Shown here piece by piece: positions 55,512 through 63,924 of a stretch of DNA of 64,000 nucleotides (positions within the stretch are counted from its first letter, which is position 1; every line of letters starts with the position of its first letter). The stretch is from the IMG/VR virus record IMGVR_UViG_3300032086_004983, positions 1 to 64,000 of that record; one strand, 5' to 3'. Made by a program: the position numbers and the translations under genes. The notes below the pieces were generated by a model. It was not told the DNA's origin and ran no database searches. It worked only from the letters and a program-made list of their open reading frames with translations. This DNA is from a virus.

Positions 55512-57059
55512 ATGTTAAAGCATATTATATTAACACTACTAACCGGAATAGCATTAAATGCTCAAATTATTGTAACTGATAATGATATCACCACAAATAC
55601 TACGTGGACATCAAACAATGAATATATTCTTGATGGATTGGTATTCGTTGAATCTGGAGAAACATTAACAATTGAACCGGGAACTGTAATCAAAGGTAAA
55701 CCGGGGCAAGGAGCTCAAGCATCAGCTTTGGTTGTTGCAAGAGGCGCAAAAATATATGCAGAAGGAACAAAAGAAGCTCCGATTATTTTTACTGCTGAAA
55801 TAGATGATGTGTATAACACAGAGGACTTGGGTTCTAACGATAGAGGGTTGTGGGGTGGTGTTATTGTATTAGGCAATGCAGTCCTTAATAGCCCTGCTGA
55901 TAGCGGTACACCTATTACAGATAATATTGAAGGTATTGATATTAATGAGACTAGAGGTCGCTTTGGAGGTGATGACGATAATGATAATAGCGGAGTTCTC
56001 AAATACATTTCTATTCGACATGGGGGTACGTTGATCGGAGCTGATAACGAGATTAACGGATTAACTCTTGGAGCTGTTGGTCGTGGCACCACCATTGAGT
56101 TTATTGATATCTTTGCAAATCTTGATGACGGTATTGAATTTTTTGGTGGTACAGCTGAAGTAAAATATTTATCAGTAGCTTATTGTGGCGATGATAGTTT
56201 TGATTACGATCAAGGATGGCGTGGTAAAGGTCAATATTGGTTTACTATTCAAGATGGTGACTCTGGTGATGGTGGTGAGCATGATGGTGATATTGACGAT
56301 AATACAAGGCTTCCTATTGCTAAACCAATTATCTCTAATGCTACATTTATTGGCGGTGGTGTTGATTCTGGTAATGGCAAAAGAGCTTTTAATATTAGAG
56401 ACAATGCAGGAGCGGTTTATTACAATAGTATCTTTACTGATTTTAACGGGAGAGCTATTGACGTGCAGGATGATAGTTTGACACGTATGAATAATGGTGA
56501 TATTGATTTTCAGAATAATATCTGGTGGCTGTTCGGAGCTGGAGACACTCCTGAGACAATCGCTAATGAGAATGCTACACCATTGTTTACTGATCTATCT
56601 CTTAACAATCGCATTATTGATCCTAAGTTAGGTCCAATCAGCAGAGATTATGATGCAGTATTAGATCCACGCCCTCAAGCTGATAGTCCTTTGTATGATG
56701 GAGCTATTGCTTTAGCTGACCCATTCTTTGAGAATAACAAATACTCTGGAGCATTTGATAAATGGAATTGGATGCATGGATGGACTGGCATTTCTGTTAG
56801 TGGATATTTAGTATTAGATGAAGGTCAACAAACAATTATAATTCCAAATCCTATTCCTACAATTAAAATCCATTCAATTAATTTTGAAATTGAATTTGAT
56901 GCAATCGAAGGAGTCGCTTACCAGCTTCAAACTTCAAGTGATTTTGTTAATTGGATCGACGTTGAGGACCCAGTTGGAGGTATTTTTGTTAATGGCAAGA
57001 TAAAACTAATTACAGAGTCATCTAATTCTAAAAAATATTATCGCGTCATAGTAAAATAA
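55512..57059 (+). CDS. Secreted beta-helix protein, host-like
   Basis: 515 residues. A signal peptide (MLKHIILTLLTGIALNAQ) is followed by a right-handed beta helix (VFVESGETLTIEPGTVIKG, EFIDIFANLDDGIEFFGG). The last 70 residues, VAYQLQTSSDFVNWIDVEDP and KKYYRVIVK, form the domain common at the end of secreted Verrucomicrobiota proteins. The gene has more Gly and fewer AGA codons than its neighbours, suggesting acquisition from a bacterium. It may act at the host surface; no enzymatic residues are evident. Confidence 0.8.
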   Translation: MLKHIILTLLTGIALNAQIIVTDNDITTNTTWTSNNEYILDGLVFVESGETLTIEPGTVIKGKPGQGAQASALVVARGAKIYAEGTKEAPIIFTAEIDDVYNTEDLGSNDRGLWGGVIVLGNAVLNSPADSGTPITDNIEGIDINETRGRFGGDDDNDNSGVLKYISIRHGGTLIGADNEINGLTLGAVGRGTTIEFIDIFANLDDGIEFFGGTAEVKYLSVAYCGDDSFDYDQGWRGKGQYWFTIQDGDSGDGGEHDGDIDDNTRLPIAKPIISNATFIGGGVDSGNGKRAFNIRDNAGAVYYNSIFTDFNGRAIDVQDDSLTRMNNGDIDFQNNIWWLFGAGDTPETIANENATPLFTDLSLNNRIIDPKLGPISRDYDAVLDPRPQADSPLYDGAIALADPFFENNKYSGAFDKWNWMHGWTGISVSGYLVLDEGQQTIIIPNPIPTIKIHSINFEIEFDAIEGVAYQLQTSSDFVNWIDVEDPVGGIFVNGKIKLITESSNSKKYYRVIVK

Positions 57060-57093
57060 TTAGATTTTTACTTAAAAAGTAACATAATAATTG

Positions 57094-57825
57094 ATGTTAC
57101 TTAATGACGCTTATATATTTGATGTAGACGGCACTTTAACAGCTCCTCGTCTTCCTATGGACGAGGAGTTTTCTATTTTCTTCAAGAAGTTTTGCGATAA
57201 TAATGTTGTTTATTTAGCTACAGGAAGCGATAAATTTAAAGTAGAAGAACAAGTACCCAAAGATATTTTAAAAGCTTGTATGGGCGTATTTACTTGCATG
57301 GGTAACGAATTATGGATGGATGATCACATGATTTATTCCAGAGAGTTTACATTACCGTCTGATGCTATCGCTTATTTATATGACGTTTTAGACGACACAA
57401 AATATCCCGCTCATAAATCAGGCTCTAAAAACTTTGAATACAGAGCTGGTATGTTAAATTTCAGCACTGTAGGTAGAGATATCACGCAAGAACAAAGAGA
57501 AGAATACTACGAATGGGATAAAATTCAAGGTGAAAGAAAAGAAATTTGCGACAACTTTAATAGATTATTTAATAAACATAATTTTTATGCATGTGTTGGA
57601 GGCAAAATATCTATAGACATACAAAAACAAGGCGAAGATAAAAGTCAAATATATCATTACTTAAGTGATCATGATAGAAAAATCTTTTTTGGCGATAAAT
57701 GCGAACCCGGAGGCAATGATTACGCTTTAGCTAGTTTATGCGAAGTTAAATTCAACGTAAAAAATTGGCAAGACACAAAACAAATACTAACAAATTTAAT
57801 TATAACAAATGGAAGAAATAATTAA
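57094..57825 (+). CDS. Phosphomannomutase (HAD-IIB, PMM type)
   Basis: 243 residues from ATG 57094. FDVDGTLTAPR is the HAD nucleophile Asp, then GNELWMDD, FEYRAGMLNFSTVGRD, REEYYEWDKIQGERKEIC, GGKISIDIQKQGEDKSQ and FFGDKCEPGGNDYA. This is the order in eukaryote-type phosphomannomutases (PMM2). It would convert mannose-6-P to mannose-1-P for GDP-mannose. It fits the Gmd-based sugar genes at the other end of the window. Confidence 0.9.
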   Translation: MLLNDAYIFDVDGTLTAPRLPMDEEFSIFFKKFCDNNVVYLATGSDKFKVEEQVPKDILKACMGVFTCMGNELWMDDHMIYSREFTLPSDAIAYLYDVLDDTKYPAHKSGSKNFEYRAGMLNFSTVGRDITQEQREEYYEWDKIQGERKEICDNFNRLFNKHNFYACVGGKISIDIQKQGEDKSQIYHYLSDHDRKIFFGDKCEPGGNDYALASLCEVKFNVKNWQDTKQILTNLIITNGRNN

Positions 57826-58129
57826 TTATCTAATACCGGCAGTTTGTATAGCATATGTAACATATATATGGACAGACACAAATGCTTTTTATGATTATTT
57901 TTCTTTTTCTAAAATATTTAGAAAGATTCCAATCATAAAAGAATACGAAAAATCTGAATACCAAATGGAGTTTCCGATGTTTTTAAAACAAAAACAAAGT
58001 TTTTTTTCTAAATTAATAACTTGCCATATTTGTTTGACTTTTTGGATGTCTGTGTTATGTTTTATTCCGTTGGAGCTAAATCTATTTGTTTTAGCTTATT
58101 TAAGTTTAATATTTTATAATTTCTTATGA
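57809..58129 (+). CDS. Small membrane protein with CxxC
   Basis: 106 residues. N-terminal hydrophobic helix (YLIPAVCIAYVTYIW), a ITCHICLTFW motif and two C-terminal hydrophobic stretches, resembling DUF1360-like proteins (C..C..fW). Overlaps the phosphomannomutase gene by 17 bases. Confidence 0.5.
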   Translation: MEEIINYLIPAVCIAYVTYIWTDTNAFYDYFSFSKIFRKIPIIKEYEKSEYQMEFPMFLKQKQSFFSKLITCHICLTFWMSVLCFIPLELNLFVLAYLSLIFYNFL

Positions 58130-58359
58130 AAATAAGAATGACTTATAAAGAGTTATTTAAAATAGTTTCAGCTCATAGATCTGAATTCATGGGAATAAGC
58201 GATGAGTTAGATCATTTTTTAAAAAATTTATCAGCTGGTTGTGGCGGATGTTTTTACCGAAGAGTAAATCATGTATTCGGACCTATGATTTCAAAAAATA
58301 AAGAAGAAGTTGAAAATAGATGCCTAAAAATTCTAAAAAAAGAAGTAGAACTTATTTAA
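58126..58359 (+). CDS. Unknown small protein
   Basis: 77 residues with a CGGCFYRR motif near residue 41. Overlaps the preceding gene by 4 bases. No family recognised. Confidence 0.5.
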   Translation: MKIRMTYKELFKIVSAHRSEFMGISDELDHFLKNLSAGCGGCFYRRVNHVFGPMISKNKEEVENRCLKILKKEVELI

Positions 58360-58360
58360 A

Positions 58361-58609
58361 ATGAAAAAAGCTAGAGTATTTACAGTTGTCAAAGGTCAGA
58401 CTTACGACCCTCAAGGCACAGTTATTAATTCTGCTGCTAAACAATTAGGAATCAAGCACATAAAAGATGTTAAAGCTGGTAGACATTTTCTGTTATTGTT
58501 TGAAGAAGACACTCCTGATGAGGACGTAAAAGCAAGCACTGAAGAGGCTGCGCTTCGACTACTTCACAACGATATCATTGAAGATTACGATATAACTTAC
58601 GAATTATAA
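58361..58609 (+). CDS. purS: PurS subunit of FGAM synthase
   Basis: 82 residues, full length. VFTVVKGQTYDPQGTVINSA, LGIKHIKDVKAGRHFLLLFE and LLHNDIIEDYDITYEL match PurS, the small dimeric bridge between PurL and PurQ in step 4 of purine synthesis. PurM is also present (62846), but PurL and PurQ are not seen, so PurS may act on the host enzyme. Confidence 0.85.
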   Translation: MKKARVFTVVKGQTYDPQGTVINSAAKQLGIKHIKDVKAGRHFLLLFEEDTPDEDVKASTEEAALRLLHNDIIEDYDITYEL

Positions 58610-58610
58610 T

Positions 58611-58847
58611 ATGAAAGAACATATATTAAATGCATTAGAAGCTCATTTTGAAGCAAAAGTGTTGAAAAATCAAGCACTACTTCAAAATTACCTCAACAAC
58701 CCCGTTGGAATTGGAGAGCATCCAGACATTATAGATGAATGTATTAAAATCACAGATGAATTGGCTTCAGCTCAAGACAGTTTAGAAATCATAAAAGGAA
58801 AAAAAGTTTATGCCCGACCAAGAAAAATTAGACACAACTTATCTTAA
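58611..58847 (+). CDS. Unknown small helical protein
   Basis: 78 residues, helical (ALEAHFEAKVLKNQALLQNY). Overlaps the deaminase gene by 38 bases. No family recognised. Confidence 0.45.
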   Translation: MKEHILNALEAHFEAKVLKNQALLQNYLNNPVGIGEHPDIIDECIKITDELASAQDSLEIIKGKKVYARPRKIRHNLS

Positions 58848-59241
58848 AATGGCCGAAGCGTGGGCTGAGATGTCTCACGCTAGAAGAAAAAAAGTGGGTT
58901 GCTTAATTGTAAAAGATGGTGCTATTATTTCAGATGGTTACAATGGCACACCATCAGGTTTTGATAATAATTGTGAATTTGGTTTCACCCAACAAGGTTT
59001 AACCACTAAACCAGAAGTTCTTCATGCCGAAAGCAATGCAATCAGCAAATTAGCTAGGTCTACAAATAGTAGTGACGGAGCTACAGTTTATTTAACCTGT
59101 TCTCCTTGTTTTGATTGCGCTAAATTAATTATTCAGTCAGGAATAAAAAGAGTTGTTTACGGCGACAATTATCGAGATGGTAGAGGTTTAGAACTTTTAG
59201 AAAAAGCTAACATACAAGTGGAGCATGTAAATGACAAGTGA
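58810..59241 (+). CDS. dCMP deaminase
   Basis: 143 residues. Zinc-ligand motif HAESNAISKLA and PCFDCAKLIIQSG, the C/H-A-E and PCxxC of cytidine/deoxycytidylate deaminases; GYNGTPSGFDNNCEF is the substrate loop of dCMP deaminases. It makes dUMP for ThyX. It overlaps the next gene by 11 bases. Confidence 0.94.
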   Translation: MPDQEKLDTTYLKMAEAWAEMSHARRKKVGCLIVKDGAIISDGYNGTPSGFDNNCEFGFTQQGLTTKPEVLHAESNAISKLARSTNSSDGATVYLTCSPCFDCAKLIIQSGIKRVVYGDNYRDGRGLELLEKANIQVEHVNDK

Positions 59242-59494
59242 TAATGTTTTAAATATTTTAAATGATGCGTTAGAAAAAGATCCTGTTGCGATGATGGCGC
59301 TGATTTCTACAACAGTTCCAACTAATTCTAATATTGCTAGCTCTTATGATATTAAAATTCATAAAGGGTATATTGAATTTGGACTACTTAGCATCATTAA
59401 TAAGATAATCGAAAAAGAAAATAAAAAAATAACTTTTGATTATGATGTCAGCATAGAAGGTGAAATGCGTCCTAAAAAATTCATTTTAAAATGA
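59231..59494 (+). CDS. Unknown small protein
   Basis: 87 residues, with NDALEKDPVAMMALISTTVP and a beta-rich C-terminus. Overlaps the deaminase gene by 11 bases and the next tiny gene by 4. No family recognised. Confidence 0.5.
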   Translation: MTSDNVLNILNDALEKDPVAMMALISTTVPTNSNIASSYDIKIHKGYIEFGLLSIINKIIEKENKKITFDYDVSIEGEMRPKKFILK

Positions 59495-59607
59495 TGGATG
59501 AAAGACAAAGGTTTGGGTTTTGGCGCTGGACTGGTGAGATAATTCTTACATGGGAAATCGTACTTGTAGTGTATTATACTATTGAATGGACACTTTACAA
59601 GTTTTGA
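59491..59607 (+). CDS. Tiny membrane protein 1
   Basis: 38 residues, one hydrophobic helix (WTGEIILTWEIVLVVYYTI). Overlaps neighbours. First of four successive small membrane genes. Confidence 0.5.
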   Translation: MMDERQRFGFWRWTGEIILTWEIVLVVYYTIEWTLYKF

Positions 59608-59675
59608 CTATTATTAAATACGGAGTTCCGCTTTTAGCGGTTTTATTGTTACTGTGTGCAACTAAATTTAAATGA
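59586..59675 (+). CDS. Tiny membrane protein 2
   Basis: 29 residues, one helix (IKYGVPLLAVLLLLCATKFK). Overlaps the previous gene by 22 bases and the next by 4. Confidence 0.5.
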   Translation: MDTLQVLTIIKYGVPLLAVLLLLCATKFK

Positions 59676-59752
59676 CAGCAGAATCATTATTCGTTATCGG
59701 TGGAATTATCGGCGTTATATTAATATTATTTAAGGCAGCAAATGAGCGATGA
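59672..59752 (+). CDS. Tiny membrane protein 3
   Basis: 26 residues, one helix (LFVIGGIIGVILILFKAA). ATGA overlap with the previous stop. Confidence 0.5.
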   Translation: MTAESLFVIGGIIGVILILFKAANER

Positions 59753-59828
59753 AGGTTATTTAATAGGGTTTATACTAGCCGCACTGATACCCTTATCTAT
59801 AGAATTCTTTTCTAAAAAGAAAAAATAA
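59742..59828 (+). CDS. Tiny membrane protein 4
   Basis: 28 residues, one helix (YLIGFILAALIPLSIEFF) and a Lys tail (SKKKK). Overlaps the previous gene by 11 bases. Confidence 0.5.
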   Translation: MSDEGYLIGFILAALIPLSIEFFSKKKK

Positions 59829-59831
59829 ATT

Positions 59832-60320
59832 ATGATTATTACTCTTTTAGACGGCGATACAGCTAATATTAGTTTTTCCAACAGAGTGCAAGTTAGTGTT
59901 CGAGGAGATTCTGATCGCAGCTATAAAGTTATATGGTATAAAAAAACATCAGAAGATTTTGAAATAGTAGGCCAAATGGATGTCGCAACAGGCACATGGG
60001 CTTGTTATGACTTTGAAGATATTGAGCACTGGAAAGTAGAATTTTATGATGAGAATAACTTTGTTGCAGAATATGATAATGATTTGAAAGATAAAGATGT
60101 GATTTTAATAGCTGACGTTCCTTTTTCTAAAGCTGGTAAATCTTTAGATTTTGATTTATTAAAAAATTATTGCAACGAAAAAGTTTTACAATATAATTGT
60201 AATTTAAAAGTTTATTTCGAAGGGTCTTCTAGAGTTGATTTCTCTAATCTTAATTTTAAACCTTTAAGATTGAACGAAGAAATTAAAGAAATGCATTATG
60301 GCTTAGAAAAAAGTTTTTAA
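59832..60320 (+). CDS. Unknown beta-rich protein
   Basis: 162 residues with an N-terminal beta sandwich (ITLLDGDTANISFSNRVQVS, FEIVGQMDVATGTWACYDF). Starts 3 bases after the tiny membrane cluster and abuts the next gene. No family recognised; may bind sugar. Confidence 0.45.
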   Translation: MIITLLDGDTANISFSNRVQVSVRGDSDRSYKVIWYKKTSEDFEIVGQMDVATGTWACYDFEDIEHWKVEFYDENNFVAEYDNDLKDKDVILIADVPFSKAGKSLDFDLLKNYCNEKVLQYNCNLKVYFEGSSRVDFSNLNFKPLRLNEEIKEMHYGLEKSF

Positions 60321-61001
60321 ATGAAAGATTTAATATATACTCGCCGAAATAGTTTGCCTAAAGATTTTTGTGATTTTGTTATAAATAAATTTGAAACATC
60401 AACAGATAACCAAATGGAAGGATTGTCTGGAGATGCTGTTCAAACTCAAATAAAAAAGTCTACAGATTTAATGTTGACCAATTTTTTAGATGATGCAGAC
60501 TGGTCATATATTTATAATTATTTATCAGAAGAACTTCTGCAAAGCTTAGTTGAATATAATGAAAATGCACCTTGGATTTGGAGAAGGCAAGGAGGTTTTT
60601 CTAGTAAACTTAGTTTAGTTAGGTCTGTTCAAAATAGATTCACTGCTTCCAGTAATGGCAATTACCACATGCAAATGCAAAGATACATCGGTGATGAAGG
60701 TTATTACGCTTGGCACTTTGAAAACTACTTAGAACATGAACGTATGAGAAAAAGACAAATGGCTTTCATGTGGTATTTAAACGATCTTGAAAGCGGTGGC
60801 GAAACTGAATTCAAATTTCAAAAAACAAAAGTTAAACCAGAAGCTGGTAAAAGCGTTTTATTTCCAGCGTTCTGGACTCACACCCACAGAGGAAATCCTC
60901 CTTCTGGAAATCAAAGAAAATACATCATAACTGGATGGATAGAACAAAACACAGAAGAAGAGAACGCGTCTAACGAGTTTACAGAAGACTTTTTTGTTTA
61001 A
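60321..61001 (+). CDS. 2-oxoglutarate/Fe(II) oxygenase (prolyl 4-hydroxylase-like)
   Basis: 226 residues. YYAWHFENYLEHERM supplies the first His and the acidic ligand. MAFMWYLNDLESGGETEF, FPAFWTHTHRGNPP (second His) and RKYIITGWIE (2OG-binding Arg) complete the fold. It hydroxylates an unknown substrate using iron and 2-oxoglutarate; phage copies often modify virion or host proteins. Its stop overlaps the next ATG by one base. Confidence 0.82.
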   Translation: MKDLIYTRRNSLPKDFCDFVINKFETSTDNQMEGLSGDAVQTQIKKSTDLMLTNFLDDADWSYIYNYLSEELLQSLVEYNENAPWIWRRQGGFSSKLSLVRSVQNRFTASSNGNYHMQMQRYIGDEGYYAWHFENYLEHERMRKRQMAFMWYLNDLESGGETEFKFQKTKVKPEAGKSVLFPAFWTHTHRGNPPSGNQRKYIITGWIEQNTEEENASNEFTEDFFV

Positions 61002-62632
61002 TGAATGTGTTAGAGCGGAGTTCTCCATTATTAATTCCCACATATAGGTTTAATTGTTTTGATCAGTATTTAGATTCTTTAAGCAAATCCGACAGGTATG
61101 ATATTAAAAAATCTCTATCGGATAATTCTTATTTAAAATATGAAGAATCTTTTTATTCATATGAAGATTGCAAAAAATTCATGGATATTTGGTCGCAATC
61201 TAATCAATCTAGCTGGGGCGACTGGTACTCACAAAAAGAATTAGATACTTTACACAGCAAAGGAGTTTTAAAATGTTTTGTATGTGAGGATATAGCTTAT
61301 CATTTTGTTTTAAATTGGGGTAATTATGTTTATTGTAACGCTCCACTATATAACAAAAATTTGTATTTGCAAAATCAAATCGCAAAATATATGTGGTCTA
61401 ACTTAATAAAAAACTACATAGAAAATAGCGACGTACATTATATTGATTTAATGGGGCCTGAAAATTTTATTACTTACGGACAAGTAATTCAAAATAAAGC
61501 TAAAATTAGCGATAAAGGCGACTTTGGTTATAAATGGAGGTTTATACCTAAAGAGATAAAAAATGGAACTGATAAAGTATTGTCAGATTTAAAAATAGTA
61601 TCAGATCAAACTTTTAATTGGAAAGGTATTGAGTTGCCTTCTAAACCAAGCAAACTACTAATTGTGGCTCATCCAGATGACGAAGCCATCTTTTTTGGTG
61701 GATGGTTATTAAATAATGCAGCGCATACTAAAGTTGTGTGCTTAACTTGTTCTAAAGATCCAGTGAGGTTTAAAGAATTGCAAGATAGTTTAAAATGTGC
61801 TGGAGTAAATTATTTTGAATGTTTAAACCAAGAAGCCACCCAAGATTTTTTTGAAAATAAAGATTATATTTTAGAAAATTTAACCCGGATAAAAAGCGAA
61901 ACTGATTGGACGGAAATTATCACTCATAACATATATGGAGAGTACGGTCACTTACAACACATACAAACTCACGAACTAGTTAAAACCGTATTTAACAATG
62001 ATAAAATTTTTGTTTACTACAATTTTAAAGACAAAACAATAAATATTAATAAATACAGTTTACTAGAAAAGCATAAAAGTCAACAACAATTTGGAATAAA
62101 CGAAATAAAAGATAGTGAATGCACCGGTTCTGATTGGTACAAACACACAGTCAATAAAAATATGATAGATCATGAATCTATTATCGCACTATCAAAATTT
62201 AAAAATACATTAAAGATAAATTTAATTTGGACTCAAAGCGAAAACCATGTTTTATTTGATATTATCAAAGGAGTCCATCGTCAACTACGCAATAGAGGTC
62301 ACGAAGTTGTTATCGCTAAATCTTTTCCTTTTAATAAAGCAGATGTCAATATTACATTTTGCAGAGAAGATTCTTTACAATGCTTAGAAAATAACGCACA
62401 ATACTTTTTTGTTATAAATGATGAAATGATGGTTGTCAAAAACAATTACAATGAGTATAATAATTTGATAGATAAATCTATTCGTAGTTTTGTAAAAACT
62501 CGAAAAATCCGAGACGAACTTGGGGATAGATTAAATTTAGTTTGGGTGCCTGTATTAAGAGAGTGGAGCGTGTTCATCAGAAAGTTTGAGTCGCATATAT
62601 ATATGGGTTTAGTGTCGCAAAATAAAATATGA
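61001..62632 (+). CDS. PIG-L deacetylase fused to an N-terminal acyltransferase-like domain
   Basis: 543 residues. Residues 1-190 resemble a GNAT/FemAB-like acyltransferase (YDIKKSLSDNSYLKYEESFY, YHFVLNWGNYVYCNAPLYN, DLMGPENFITYG). Residues about 214-380 are the PIG-L zinc deacetylase: LLIVAHPDDEAIFFGGW and HNIYGEYGHLQHIQTHELV carry the His-Asp-Asp/His ligands. The C-terminal 160 are a third domain I cannot name. It likely deacetylates N-acetylhexosamine and may transfer another acyl group, in surface-sugar modification. Confidence 0.75.
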   Translation: MNVLERSSPLLIPTYRFNCFDQYLDSLSKSDRYDIKKSLSDNSYLKYEESFYSYEDCKKFMDIWSQSNQSSWGDWYSQKELDTLHSKGVLKCFVCEDIAYHFVLNWGNYVYCNAPLYNKNLYLQNQIAKYMWSNLIKNYIENSDVHYIDLMGPENFITYGQVIQNKAKISDKGDFGYKWRFIPKEIKNGTDKVLSDLKIVSDQTFNWKGIELPSKPSKLLIVAHPDDEAIFFGGWLLNNAAHTKVVCLTCSKDPVRFKELQDSLKCAGVNYFECLNQEATQDFFENKDYILENLTRIKSETDWTEIITHNIYGEYGHLQHIQTHELVKTVFNNDKIFVYYNFKDKTININKYSLLEKHKSQQQFGINEIKDSECTGSDWYKHTVNKNMIDHESIIALSKFKNTLKINLIWTQSENHVLFDIIKGVHRQLRNRGHEVVIAKSFPFNKADVNITFCREDSLQCLENNAQYFFVINDEMMVVKNNYNEYNNLIDKSIRSFVKTRKIRDELGDRLNLVWVPVLREWSVFIRKFESHIYMGLVSQNKI

Positions 62633-62859
62633 AAAAAGCAAAGATAAATTTTTCAGCAGAACTATCAGTATGTGTTTCACATTTAAATTTTGAATTAAAA
62701 CGTCCTGATTTAGATTATCCAGATCATATTGGAGGAGACTACTATTTTAGTCTACCGACAAAAGAAAGAAAAAAATATAGATTGACAAATCCAGCATATT
62801 TGTTAAAACATTCAGACTATAACAGAATCACTAATTTAAAACTTGATGAGCAAGTATAA
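62629..62859 (+). CDS. Unknown small basic protein
   Basis: 76 residues. Overlaps the preceding gene by 4 bases and the purM start by 14. Basic, with Tyr (GGDYYFSLPTKERKKYRLTN). No family recognised. Confidence 0.45.
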   Translation: MKKAKINFSAELSVCVSHLNFELKRPDLDYPDHIGGDYYFSLPTKERKKYRLTNPAYLLKHSDYNRITNLKLDEQV

Positions 62860-63760
62860 AGAAGCTGGCGTTGATGTCGCCAAAACAGATAATTTAGTCA
62901 AAGAAATCTCTGGGCTAGTTGACAACATAGGGGGATTCGGAGGTCTATTTGATCTAGGAGATAGCTACCTTGTTGGTGCTACAGATGGTGTAGGAACTAA
63001 GATTCTTTTAGCTCAAGAGTATAATATGCTCGAAGGTATAGGAATTGATTGCGTTGCTATGTGTGTTAATGATATTATATGTACCGGCGCTAGACCATTA
63101 TTCTTTTTAGATTATTTCGCTTCATCTAATGTGGACGAAAAACAATATCTCACAATTATTAATTCAATCAAAAGAGGATGCGACGAAGCTGGTATTCCAC
63201 TAATAGGCGGAGAAACAGCTGAGTTGCCCTCCTTGCTTCCAGATAAGCATTTTGATATTGCAGGGTTTTGTATTGGAATCGTTAAGAAGAAAGATTTAAT
63301 CGATGGCAGTAAAATAAAAAAAGGTGATGTTGTTTTAGCTTTTCCAAGTAATGGTTTTCATAGTAATGGTTATTCTTTAGTAAGAAAAATCTTCAATAAA
63401 GACAAACATGAAAAATATATTGATAAAATACTAAAGCCTACAGAAATTTACGTTAAAGAAATAATTAATTTAATTGATAGTGGAGTCAATATCAAAGGTA
63501 TTGCTCACATAACCGGAGGAGGTTTATCTAATTTAAATAGAATTTTACCGGAAGGCTTATCAGTCAATTGGAAAGGCGAAATTAATAAACCATTTATACT
63601 TGATATGTTTCAAAAAGATGGTAACATAAGTGATGAAGAAATGGCTAGGGTTTTTAACGGTGGCATCGGTATGTGTTTGGTGGTGGAGCCGAAAGAAGTA
63701 AATAAAGTTTTTTCTGGAAAAATAGCTAGACCCTTGATCGCTGTAGGTAATATAGTATGA
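62846..63760 (+). CDS. purM: Phosphoribosylformylglycinamidine cyclo-ligase
   Basis: 304 residues from ATG 62846 (a TTG three bases earlier is possible). YKEAGVDVAKTDNLVKEI, VGATDGVGTKILLAQEY, GIDCVAMCVNDIICTGARP, LIGGETAELP and ITGGGLSNLNRILPEGL are PurM/AIR-synthetase signatures. It makes AIR from FGAM; with PurS it boosts host purine synthesis. It ends with ATGA overlap into the next tiny gene. Confidence 0.95.
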   Translation: MSKYKEAGVDVAKTDNLVKEISGLVDNIGGFGGLFDLGDSYLVGATDGVGTKILLAQEYNMLEGIGIDCVAMCVNDIICTGARPLFFLDYFASSNVDEKQYLTIINSIKRGCDEAGIPLIGGETAELPSLLPDKHFDIAGFCIGIVKKKDLIDGSKIKKGDVVLAFPSNGFHSNGYSLVRKIFNKDKHEKYIDKILKPTEIYVKEIINLIDSGVNIKGIAHITGGGLSNLNRILPEGLSVNWKGEINKPFILDMFQKDGNISDEEMARVFNGGIGMCLVVEPKEVNKVFSGKIARPLIAVGNIV

Positions 63761-63924
63761 AAGATATAATAAAACAAGTTTTAGATGAATACAGTGAGAA
63801 TCATAGGCAAATAAATCTTGACAGCGAAGCTGCAAGGGTTATATTATCAGAACAAATAGCAGAAAGAATAGAGTTATGGCAAAATCAAAAGGATCTAGCA
63901 AACACCAAGAAAAACGCGGATTAA
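63757..63924 (+). CDS. Unknown 55-residue helical protein
   Basis: ATG at 63757 overlaps the purM stop. Helical (KQVLDEYSENHRQINLDSEA, LSEQIAERIELWQNQKDL). No family recognised. Overlaps the last gene by 49 bases. Confidence 0.45.
   Translation: MKDIIKQVLDEYSENHRQINLDSEAARVILSEQIAERIELWQNQKDLANTKKNAD

Noticed and set aside
55715-56481. Long alternative frames inside the beta-helix gene
   Set aside because: They are shadows produced by the gene's Gly/Asp repeats; only the main frame has a signal peptide and family features.
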